A stretch of DNA of 64,000 nucleotides from Liopterus haemorrhoidalis (taxonomy: Eukaryota; Arthropoda; Insecta; Coleoptera; Dytiscidae): assembly GCA_963971575.1 (NCBI GenBank), contig OZ020625.1, positions 18,816,829-18,880,828 of the forward strand, given 5' to 3'. The notes beneath the pieces were generated by a model. The model made no database searches and had not been told where the DNA came from. It saw only the letters and a program-made list of their open reading frames with translations. This document shows, in pieces, positions 45,716 to 56,900 of this stretch (within the stretch, counting starts at the first letter, position 1; every line of letters starts with the position of its first letter). Made by a program: the position numbers and the translations under genes.

Positions 45716-47167
45716 TTATTATAAATAATGTTTATTGTTCAATGAAATAATTAACATTGATAAAATAAATTGAACGATATATTTTGATGCACACAAAATA
45801 GCGCGGACTACAAATTAAAATCTGTTTTTATTATACACTTATTTATAATTAAATACTTTAATTGAACATATAAGTAAGAACATATTGATCTATGAAATAC
45901 GTTTCTATTATTGTAAAGCGAATAATACTTAGAATTTGAAAGAAAACAAATATATAGATTATTAATATAGTTTAAGAAAAACATTAAACTGAAGGAGATC
46001 AAAAGTGTTAGAGGCCAAGAATAAATACGCCAATAATAATTCGAAATAAATATCTCGAATACTAAAGACATTTAATTAAAAAAACGCCTTACATAATAAC
46101 TGATATTTTTACCATAAATCTGATGTATCAGTAAAATATAATTTTACCTAAGATAACCTGGTCTGCAAGATATGAATGGAAATTTAGAACATTTAACTCT
46201 TTAACTGATTTATTTTTATACATTTTTGCAATGAATTTGTAATCAGTGATTCTTAAACTCTGGTCCGCGGGTAAAGGTCTTTAAGTGATTAAATTTGTTT
46301 TATATTGGAACTAAAAACTGTACAACTGCGGATTGGATGTACCTGAATGATATTAATTATAAAAAAGAATTTAGGAAATATGTAAATCCATTATATTTAA
46401 AATAACATACATACAGCGACTTGAAAAAGAGGATAGTGAGACAACTATAGTCTCCATATAAATTATATTTAACCAGAACTGTAAAATAATGATTATTTTT
46501 GTAATCAACTATTTGTGGAAAACCATTTCTCATATAACCGCAATCAGAAATTTGATTGCAATTACATAAATAAACAGAATACAAATTTCTTGATACGAAT
46601 AGAAATATTCAAAAAGTAATCAAATCTTTACAAAACTATGTTAAAATTTGGAATTTTTCATATTCTGAAAATATTTAGGTCTACGGCCAACATCGCTCTT
46701 AATTTCCGCTTCCCTTGAAATAAAACATTCATAAATAATAATCAATACACTTTATTATTCTAAAAAACATTAACTTTTTCTTACATTAATCTTCACAAAA
46801 TATTACAATGTAAATAAAAATATATTTAACATACAGGTTTATTATTTGAAAACATTTATCGTACGAATATGCAGGGCATATATTCAAAATAATAAACCAG
46901 TTAGATAAAAAAAAAAAAAAAAAATTAACTCTAATTATTTTAAGTAGCCTTAATTATTTTAATAATTATCATACAATTTGTTGATTTTTAAAAATTGTTG
47001 ATGTGGTCATTTGCCAAAAGTAGAAACTAACTGAAATCTTTTTCTGTACCTGTTATCCTACTATTCATTTTAACAACCAATATGAAAGTATTTCAATATT
47101 TTAAGAACTGATATGCTCGTACCGGTTGAATATCGTCACTGCATATATTTAAGTATTTATTACAATA
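45716..47167. other. AT-rich spacer
   Basis: No convincing gene, terminus or repeat structure seen. A poly(A) run lies near 46909-46924. Confidence 0.6.
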
Positions 47168-47294
47168 TATATAGTTTAACACATTGGTATGCGAATTTTT
47201 GTGACGGAATGTCATGACAATGTTTATTTAATAATTTAAAATAAAAATACGCCGTTTACCTGCCAAAATTAAGGTAAGCTTAGAATTGCAATAA

Positions 47295-47648
47295 GGCGTT
47301 TACGAAAACTCTACCGGTAGATACCGGGAACATTAACTGCGTTCGGAAACAAGTTCGGTGAACGTGTATAAGCATGTACCTGTTTACCGACCGGTAGATT
47401 TACTGGGGAAGATTTACTATACCCCACTCAACATAACCTTATTCTAGCTAAACTATTCTAACATAACTAGTATTCTAGCTAAACTATTTTAACATAACTA
47501 GTATTCTAGCTAAAGCCTAGCTTAACCTAACCTTTTTAAGGATTATTTAAGCCTTCTGTATAGAGGCAGCACATAAGGTTATGTTCAGTGGGGTATAGCA
47601 AAGATTGACCGATGTACCATATCCACCGGTAGAATTTTCATAAACGCC
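47295..47648. mobile_element. PIF/Harbinger-like MITE, copy 2
   Basis: 354 bp with the same termini as 13604-13906 (GGCGTTTACGAAAACTCTAC ... ATAAACGCC). The target duplication is now TAA / TAG. It contains ACTATTCTAACATAACTAGT-type short internal duplications around 47450-47510. Confidence 0.8.
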
Positions 47649-48172
47649 TAGTGATTTGGCCAAAATACACTTTAGGTATGCATATTTATATATAAAAAGA
47701 ATGCTGTTTGGATAGCAGGATCACCAGACCTGTATCTTTTTCACTAGTTTATTGCACTGTCATTTATTATTTAATTATTAAAATTAATTTAGTTAACTAC
47801 AACTTTTCTTATGTCTTTCCATTTGAATCCAGTCGCAGTAGCACTACAAATATTGTCGCAGCAAGAAAACCTTTTTCATTGTGCCCAGCACGTATTTTCT
47901 CGTTCTGATATTATAGTCCAGGCCTTATAGTGTTACATCGGACAGTGTTTCTTTGTTCCTCATTTTTTATCACATTTGACCATCTTAATCTTTTGTAAGC
48001 AACGGTTTTGAAAAACTTCGCAAAAATAATCTGGAATACAGAAAAATATTTAAAAAGTTTCCCTCAGTAGTCCAAACCAACATTTTTTAATAATAAATAG
48101 TTTAAATGTCATTTATAACATTTCAATTTATTATAATATCTACTTACATTAATTATTTAAAATATGTACATA

Positions 48173-48580
48173 CAGTCTGTTCCAAACGGTTAAGCGGAAC
48201 TATATTTTGCAGTCTAGTTACTTTCATCGTTTAAATCGTGCTTTTCGGCCGTTTTGTTTAAGATTTGTAAATCATACTTACAATAAACATTTTTTGGTGA
48301 TTTTTTTCATTATTTTAAAATGTCATTTTCTTTATATGTTAATTTTTTGTGTCATTCTTATTACAAATTTCCCAATTATTTATATTTTTGTCATTAAAAT
48401 ATATAAAAAAAATAATTTAATTTTGACATATATACTTCGTTTCCATGGTTTCATTGTTGGAATTTTAAATTTTGACATTCCAACGTGAAAAATGAAATAA
48501 CCCTAGCAAGGTCCATTTTCGTGACAACCTAAAAGAACAAAATTCCCATTTAGTTCCGCCTAACCGTTTGGAACAGACTG
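48173..48580. mobile_element. TA-flanked MITE, family 1, copy 2
   Basis: 408 bp, termini CAGTCTGTTCCAAACGGTTA / TAACCGTTTGGAACAGACTG. TA on both sides. Orthologous to the MITE at 11564 within the duplicated block. Confidence 0.85.
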
Positions 48581-48905
48581 TATGTTTATTAAAGGTTAAA
48601 CCATAAATGACATATGTATCAAAATTTTACTAGTAGTTCTAAGTTTATAATAATAAGGTCTAAATTAATATTATATATAAATAAACCATATGTATTAATG
48701 TAATTTACTTTCTATTTAATGTTCTTAAATTGTTTACAAAATACTTCAAAATGAATTAAATATTACATGAATAAGTTAAATTAATTTACGGATTTTAGAA
48801 ATGTTATCCAATAAACACGGCTTCTATTTTTCACATATTTTTTTATTATTTCGAAGTTGGGAACACTTACTTTATCATTTTTAATACATTTGACACAGAC
48901 TCACT

Positions 48906-50938
48906 ATAATTATATTTGACTTTATGAGGTTGGCAACCTTTTTCATTATTAATGAATTCCTATAATTTACGACGTGCGTATGTAATTGAAAATCGTTGTG
49001 AAAGAAATAAAATTGAAAACATTTTCATAACATACGAATTCCTATGACATACGTAGTGTACGTATATAATGGAAATTCAGTTGTTTTATTTTCCATGACT
49101 GATGAATTCTTGTTAGATACGACATGTTTCATTTAAATTGTCATGAGAATGAATTAAAATGAGACACGATATGTTACGTATGATTTCTTATGAGAGATGA
49201 ACACATGCATAACAACAAAATCTTTCACACTCATAGAAATTAGTTGAAAAATGTACGTATATCATGAGAATGCTTGTAAATGTTTTTCATTGTAAATGAA
49301 ATTCGGAGTATTTCTGTAAGATAGGAACATTTTATAAATATTTTATATGAAGTTATTAGAAGCAGAAAAATAATTATTTTAAAAAATATTTGTTTTGAAG
49401 AAAGTAAGTAAGAAAAATGTGACTTTTTTTTTCTTTATTATTATTTTTTCAATGCTTTATTATTTTTTTTATTGCTGCTAATGCCATAACAAAAAGAATA
49501 GAAAAAAAACATTTTTATAATAAATTAATATATTTCACTAAAAATAGTAGCAGCAAGATTCCGACATGTAAGGAAAGTTACCGAAGTTTACCGAAGTATC
49601 CAAACATCATTAAACGCGCTAAAGTTTTTATTGTTTGAAACTTAAAACCAGATAATATTATTGTTAATTGATATTTTTATTACAGAACTTACTTGAATTG
49701 AAATTATTAGCAGCATAAAAATAGTTTATATATTAAAATAACTATTTTTGCGCTGCTAATAATTTCAATAAATGTGATTTTCTTTTCTTTATTATTTTTT
49801 TATTTCTACGATTTCTAATTATTAAAATAGTGATTATTTTATCTGTCTATTAGTTTTTGGCATTCTTGCTGCTAATGCCATAACAAAAAGAATAGAAAAA
49901 AAAATATATCTTTAATATAATACGCCAACGTGTGTCCCTGCGTGGGTGCGTGGTATGACAACAAAAACAAATTAGAAGCGAGATTCCGAAATGTAACGAA
50001 ATATTTCGAAGCTCACCGAAGTGTATATTGACATATAACGCCTGATAATAATAGTTGTTAATTGATATGTTTACACAAAAATAATATAAATTAAAATTAT
50101 TAGTAGCAGAAAAATAATTATTTAAAAAAATATTTGCTTTTGATGAAAGTATGTAAGGAAAATGTTTCTTTTCTTTATTATTATTTTTTCAATGCTTTAT
50201 TATTTTTTTATTTCTACGATTAATGTTTTAAATTATCTAACGTTTTAAATTTTCAAAAATGTAAATATAAAGCACTGAGTAAAACACGCTTTGGCAAAAA
50301 TGAATAATTTTTACCAAAAATTACCGGCGGTGTTTGGTCATTCAGCGCCACTAGGTGACAACTTAGTTATGTAAATTTAAAATAGGTTCGAAATATTTAA
50401 AATATTTTGGTAAAAATTACAAATTGTTCAATAGTTGCACCTTTGAAATTGTATGTCATGTTGGTAAAGATAAATTATATCTTAGTTATAATAATCATAA
50501 CCAACAAATCTGACGTAGGTTTTACAGCGTAAGGAATATTTTGAAATGACAAATTTACATTTAAAAGTCAGTACCACACTATAAGTAACCAAAATAACCA
50601 GATCTGGTTCGACCTTACAAATGTGAACGCAATATATGAAAGCGGACAAACAATTAAATTATACTGTGTAATTAAATAGTTCCTCACGATTTATTTCAAA
50701 CTGATTTGACATATAGTGTAAGTACGCTTTTTTCCGTGTGTGTATATTTCCGTGTGTGCTTTTTTTCATGTGCGCTTTTTTCCGTGTGCGTATTAATCTG
50801 TGTGCGTATTTTTGTATTATATGAGAAATTGGAAAATTTATTTTAATAAATATATTTTAAATTTAACGTCTCAAATCATCTTTAGTTTTAACATTATAAT
50901 TAATAAATAATTCGGAATAATACTCATTATTTGTCCAG
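48906..50938. other. AT-rich upstream region of gene B with local repeats
   Basis: No gene seen. A stretch at about 49360-49500 (TTATTTTTTCAATGCTTTAT, GCTGCTAATGCCATAACAAA) partly recurs at 49790-49900 and 50095-50215. At 50725-50815 a TTTTTCCGTGTGCG-like motif repeats about six times. Confidence 0.6.
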
Positions 50939-50947
50939 TTTTTAATA

Positions 50948-53900
50948 ATGGGCGAAGAGTTCATTCAATTTGAATTGGATGAAATAAGACGTAAGGTGTC
51001 GAGCAAGTTCCACATTAAGGTAATAATGTGTTTGCCAACGCAGTTGGCAACGGGTGCACTAGTTTATATATAATAGTTCATACACAATATAGAATTTCGC
51101 GCGAGTGTAATATGCCGTTGAGTGTACTTAAAATGCATAGAGCGCTAAGACACGCCTACCCAGGGACTTTGTTTGCTTCGACGGACTATAATTGTTGTTT
51201 CTTTTCAATAGCTCAATTCAAGGACGCCTAACTCGACATATGTCACTATTTAAAAAATTGAAGTTTTCCTTCATATCCCGTACTTCTGGTTTGTTCCGGA
51301 AATTTTCACTTCTACCATACGATCCTTTGGATAGACTTCGTCTATAATTTTTTTATCAACTTACTACCACCTCGCCTTTCGAGAAAAACTGGATAGACGA
51401 TTGTTCTGATGCACCCTGTATAGTAGTTTTTCCCAAACCTATCTAAGTCGGAGAAATCTCTGAACAATGTTAACAATTATTTTCAGGTCTCCCCAGTGTT
51501 GCGCAATCAGGGAGCGATATGTTCAGAATGTCGCAATAAAGTGGATGGTTTCTATGAATTCCGTGAGCAATACTTGCGGAACAGTCAAATATATATAAAT
51601 TATACATCACAACTGAGTTCTGCCTCTGAAACTCGCGGAGAGTTGTGTGTTTATTTGACGGATTTCAAAAACGAACAGAAACAATGTTTGGGAGCCTTGG
51701 AAGAGTACTGTCATAACAGTGACACAGTGAAAACAGAGAAGGAAGACTGCACAGGTATTGTACCGGCTGTCCCATTTAACTGGGAATATATGGCGATCTC
51801 TAAAATACGACTTAAGTTAAACTAGACCAAATTATCTGTATAACTAGAGCATCTCAAAGGCACTTAATTTGTAAAGCAAATTTTTAAAATGCATAGTAAA
51901 CTAGATATAAGCAAAAAACTAGTATTCGCCAAACTGAATTTTCCCTTATAATTTTTGATGTATTGAAAAACATATACTATATTAAACTAAACTTCCTTAA
52001 GTCAACTATTTGCTTACTTTCCAGTGCCGCAGTAAAATTACTGATCGTTTTTATTTATTAGTAATAACTTTTTAAGTTTTTCTTGTAGTAAGTCGTGTCT
52101 CTTGCAGTTTTTTAGATCCCTACACATTCCCGGTTAAATGGGACACCCAGTATGTCAATATAAGACATTTTTATTATATCATTAGCCTTATTTATTTATC
52201 TTTGCTTTATTTTGAAAATTGTAGGATGTGTAAAAGAGGTTGAATAATTAGTAAATACATAAATATTTGATAATATAATTAATTAAACTTTGACTGGCAT
52301 ACTGATTAAAACTTTAATAATATTGTTTATTTCATATTCCATTATTTATAGAAAGATACTAGTTGTAGTTCCTTTAAATGATAGTACGTGTTTGTTCCAG
52401 AAATGAATTTGAATGATGGCGCAGGTGGTGACATACATCCTGATGTCACCAGAGACAGTGATGTTAGCGATATTATTGAAGAAGATGTGGATGTTAAGAC
52501 AGAATATGAAGATATGACTGATGACTATATAGTGATGGCTGGGACAGAGCATACAGCTGAATGGGAGAATGGTCAGTAACGGGCACATTTACAACTAACT
52601 TCTAATTATGACTGTTGTACATATTTCATTGCCACAGTTCTGTTTATTTCAGACGAATTGGGGCAACGATAAGTAAACATCTTAAATAAAATATATATTT
52701 TGCAGTGAGTAATTCGTTTATATTTCACTGATGATGTGTTTATTTCAGGTATCACAAATGGAGTTACAGTTGTCGTTTATCATGATGGGATGAACACAGA
52801 AGAGACTGTCGTCAAGTCTGAACCTGTGGACAGCAGTGAATGTGAAGGAAATGTACTAGCAAGTACAGCTGTTTCAAACATTGGTGAGCAGAGCTAGCTT
52901 TATTAACAGCTTAATGCGTACATCACGCCCCTTGTACTGTACATCTCGGGCGCCTAGTACTGAAAAATTCACAAACACAATATCAACTATGTCAATTGTT
53001 CAGTAACTATAAGTGTATATATTTCAGAGAGTCGCGATACTGGGTTGACATATATCATATCATCTGCTGACGACATGTCCAAGCATAACTACAAAATTAA
53101 TATAATCCTCAATGAGGAGATTGATATCAAGAGTGAATGTGGAGATGACGGTGAATATGAGGAGAGTGCAGCTGCGCAAGATACAGGTCAGTTAATAATA
53201 TAATATTATTGTACTAGTTGTGAGCGTCCAATACTGATATTCCCAATTTCTATTTATTGAATACATGCATAGGATGACAATGGCTAATAGTTTGCTAGTT
53301 GTCATAATTCGTTAATATAATTTATCCAATAATTGATTTAGTTCATATCGACTTGTGACAAACTCTCCGACTTCAGTTTGATATGAAATATTGTTTCTTC
53401 GTAGACTCTTATCTTTCATCAGCAAATATACAATCCTTGCTACATTTCAACATGGTTTTGTTAAATATAAATCGACCACAACAGTCGTTTTTTCATTTCT
53501 CACTTCCATACACAAAAAAAAGGTAAAATCACATTGCTTAGGCTTGTTTTAGGATTTTACTAAAGCCTTTGATTTAGTCCATAGCTCCATAATAGGAATT
53601 AAATTAAATGACATCCAGGCCCGGATTCTAGCAGAGGCGGGATAAGCGGCCGCTTCAGGCCCACTATGCCTGAGGGCCCACTTCTAACCAACTTACATAA
53701 TTTTTTGGGGTGGGTCCCAGAAATTTTGAAAAAAAAATCAAAATTTATTTTACAGTATAAAATACATACATTAGAAAAGTAATACAAATACATAAACTTT
53801 TTTTTTTCTTCAAGTTTTGTCCTGAGTTCAAGCTTATGCTTCGTTCAGAACCTCCAAATTATAAATTAGAATTAACGTGAAATTAGTACTTAACATAAAA

Positions 53901-56900
53901 TTTGTACGTAGTAATCAAGCAGCATTCACAATAAAAATTAAGAAATTAAGCCACTGACAGATATTTTTATCGATTTCTACTTTATCGATAGATATTTGGC
54001 GGCTGTTTACATTTTCTAATGAGTTTTTGAGTGTTTCATAGTTCTGAAAAGAATTAAAATAGAGGAAAAATTTATGTTTATACTCATAGAAAACATAAAG
54101 ATATGGATAAAAGCAAAAAAATATGGTCATACAAATTTTTAGGTTGACAAGTGCTTACTGCGCATGCGTCAATTATAAATTAACGTAAGGGTTTGGAGTT
54201 TACATACTTCTAATTTTAATTTATAAGTATAAGTATTAATTTTGTAGGTTGTGAACGATAACGTACAGTTACGTATAACAAACATTTACGTTAATTCTAA
54301 GTACTAATTCTAATTCCTAATTTCGAGGTTCTGAACGCAGCATTAGTTTAGTTTTATTTCAAAATTACCAAATATTTTTTACAATTTGGTTAAAATCTGA
54401 TATTTTATTATACGTATATTTGAAGAAACAATTGTTTCAGAAGAAGGAAAAGGTCAACTTGACTACATAGGCTGTTTTTATTTATGACTTTAACTGTTAC
54501 CAGATGGGAAGAATAGGGCCACTAATTTAACTAGCTGCCAAAATATCTTGAAATCACTTTCTTATCTTTTTTTATGATGCGACAATTATGAATGGATGGT
54601 AAAAATGGTAAACCCTTACAACATTTTAAAAAATGCTGTAAAGCCTGGGAGAGAATGCACAGCGCGCTAGCGGCGCGCCGTCAGCATTTGCGCCGTTGAG
54701 AACGGCGTTGAATTTTCGCCTGCACGCAATGCAATAATTTTTAACGTCGTCAAAGTAACAAGGGACAACCTATATCTGTGTTTATACGTGCGATTTCTTT
54801 TATTTATATTATAATGGATGATGAAGACTTGTGTGTGATGTTATTTATGTTGTATGCAAGTTATTTATACATACAAACACTTTACCATTCAGTAAAAACT
54901 AAGGTTAGGTGTTTACGTCAACGTTCAACGGCGTCGAGAGTTGAAAGTTGACGAACATTCAATATCAACGCCGTTCAGACGTTGCTCATTCTGTGCACTT
55001 GCGTACTACAGCTTGATTTTAACTTTGTACTGACAGATAGCGCCGTCCAAACGCCGTCAACGCGTCGTCATACTCGTTGCATTCTGTTCCGCACTTTAGG
55101 GTTTAAAAAAAGTTCACTTTAAATTTTGCAGTGAATCTGTAAAGACAGTTTTAGTAAATTAGTAAATAGTTTCGTAATATTTATATTATAGTTATAGTTT
55201 TAGTTTTATAATTGACTTTTCTTGTTGTTGTGGTTTTGTATTTAAAGTCAAGAAAATTTTTTTTTATGGGCCCACTTTTCATTGCGCTTCAGGCCCCTAA
55301 CCCTAAATTCGGCCCTGATGACATCGGTAGTGTAGGACTGCCGTAATCGTGGCTTTCATAATTTTTTTATTATAGAGAGCAAGTTGTTTGTACTAAAGAA
55401 AACCATGGTAATCACAAATCTCATAAGCGACAGTGTAACACAGAAGTCCCATAAGGTTCTATATTTGGCTTAGTTTTATTTACCTTGTATGTAAATGATG
55501 TACTTTCATTATTTCCAAATAATGCTATTTGTAATACTATTTTGTATGGAGATGTTACTTCTCACATTACTTCATAATGTAGATGCATCGTCACTAGCTC
55601 TGGATGGTAAAAATAACTTAGAAGCAACGAGTCGGTGGTGCTTTGAAAATAATCTCATTCTAAATCCGAAATAAAATACATCCTCTGCTTTCCAATGAAC
55701 ACAAAAATGCTCTTCTTGCCAGCCCATATTTTAAATTGCAAGGACAAAAAAAAATATATATTCAGTGTTCCCAACCTACAAAATTTTTGGAGATAATAAG
55801 TGATAATCTAAACTGGCAAAATCACGATGACTATTTGCTACCTAAACTTTTTTATAAATCTTGTTTATATTGAACAAACATAAGGATATGGTTTCTGCAA
55901 GTATACTCAGAGCTGCTTACTTTGGAATATTTCACGCAGCCATGTACTATGGCATTTGGTTTTGGGGTAGATCAGTGTTTTTCAACCGAGGTGCCGCGGC
56001 ACCTTGGGGTGACACGGCGCCCGATTCGGGTGTCGCAAAGTCCAACAATGAATGCCACAAAATACTCCTAGATAACTTTTTCTGTATCTCAAAGTAAAGT
56101 TAATAATTTCCTACAAAATTACTTAAGTGTAGTTCAAGATAACTCATTGTCAGTTCTATTTTGCTTTGTGTAATTTGATATATTTCATAATAAAACTAGA
56201 TTTAAAAAACAAATTGGATGCCACGATTTTTTATTTTTCAGTCAAGGGTGCCACGATTTTTTATTCTTTAGTCAGGGGTGCCACTCAATGAAAAAAGTTG
56301 AAAAACACTGGGGTAGATCCTTTGTATCGTAAAAAGTTTTTCTCCACGACCGCTATAGAATTTACCAATTCTAAAAGCAATTTTTATTACAGAAAGCTTA
56401 TATTCTAACACAAGAGTTGGAATGTTATTCCATAATACTTCTAAGTATTTCATTCCTTCAATAGTTAAGGAATAATTATTTCATGCTCGTTGTCAGTTGT
56501 TATTGTTCATTATAAGGTATGCATTCTTCCGCGCTGCCAAGTAGTGCGGACGGTATCTATAGCGTATGGACACATTTAACAAATTCAAAGTTTTTTTTTT
56601 TTCTTAATAAATTAGCATACTAAAATAATTTAGTAAAAAGTAGCAATATAGTGGCCGATGTGAGGCAAATTAAACTAAAATTAAACAAAAAATAAGTTAA
56701 ACAATAAGTTTAAATAATTAATTAATTTATTATGTAAAGTAGGGTCTATTAATTTGTTGGAAGAGAAAATTCGATGCTCGTGGTCTCTCACGGTCGCCTG
56801 CTCGCCCGCTCGGAATGTTCCGCTCGCATCGAATTTTCTCATGTCAACCTTGTTACAGAATATACTATTCTTGTTAAAAATCTTACTATTCGTATGATAG

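Larger units (their letters stand above)
47168..48905 (-). repeat. Duplicated block, copy 2 (inverted relative to 11199-14034)
   Basis: Reverse complement of the 11199-14034 block, with the same two MITEs in the same places and without the 1.14-kb segment. Breakpoints are near CACATTGGTATGCGAA on the left and GACACAGACTC on the right. Confidence 0.75.
53616..55317. mobile_element. hAT element, non-autonomous, gene B only
   Basis: 1702 bp. Termini CAGGCCCGGATT / AATTCGGCCCTG, with further inverted similarity just inside (GGCCTGAAGCG, GTGGGCCC). A perfect 8-bp duplication, ATGACATC, flanks it (53608-53615, 55318-55325). The empty site is in gene A at 36039-36046. No transposase. Two smaller TIR elements are nested inside. 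Confidence 0.92.
53380..56420 (+). pseudogene. LINE reverse-transcriptase remnant in the last intron of gene B
   Basis: Same remnant as 35780-37220, here split by the hAT elements at 53616-55317 and 55973-56310. Recognisable pieces are KAFDLVHSSII (53560-53600) and SILRAAYFGIFHAAMYYGIW (55890-55960). Stops and frame changes throughout. The open frame at 55861-56097 is a LINE-hAT chimera and not a gene. Confidence 0.75.

Noticed and set aside
55861..56097. 78-codon frame in the last intron of gene B
   Set aside because: A chance fusion of LINE remnant and hAT MITE sequence.
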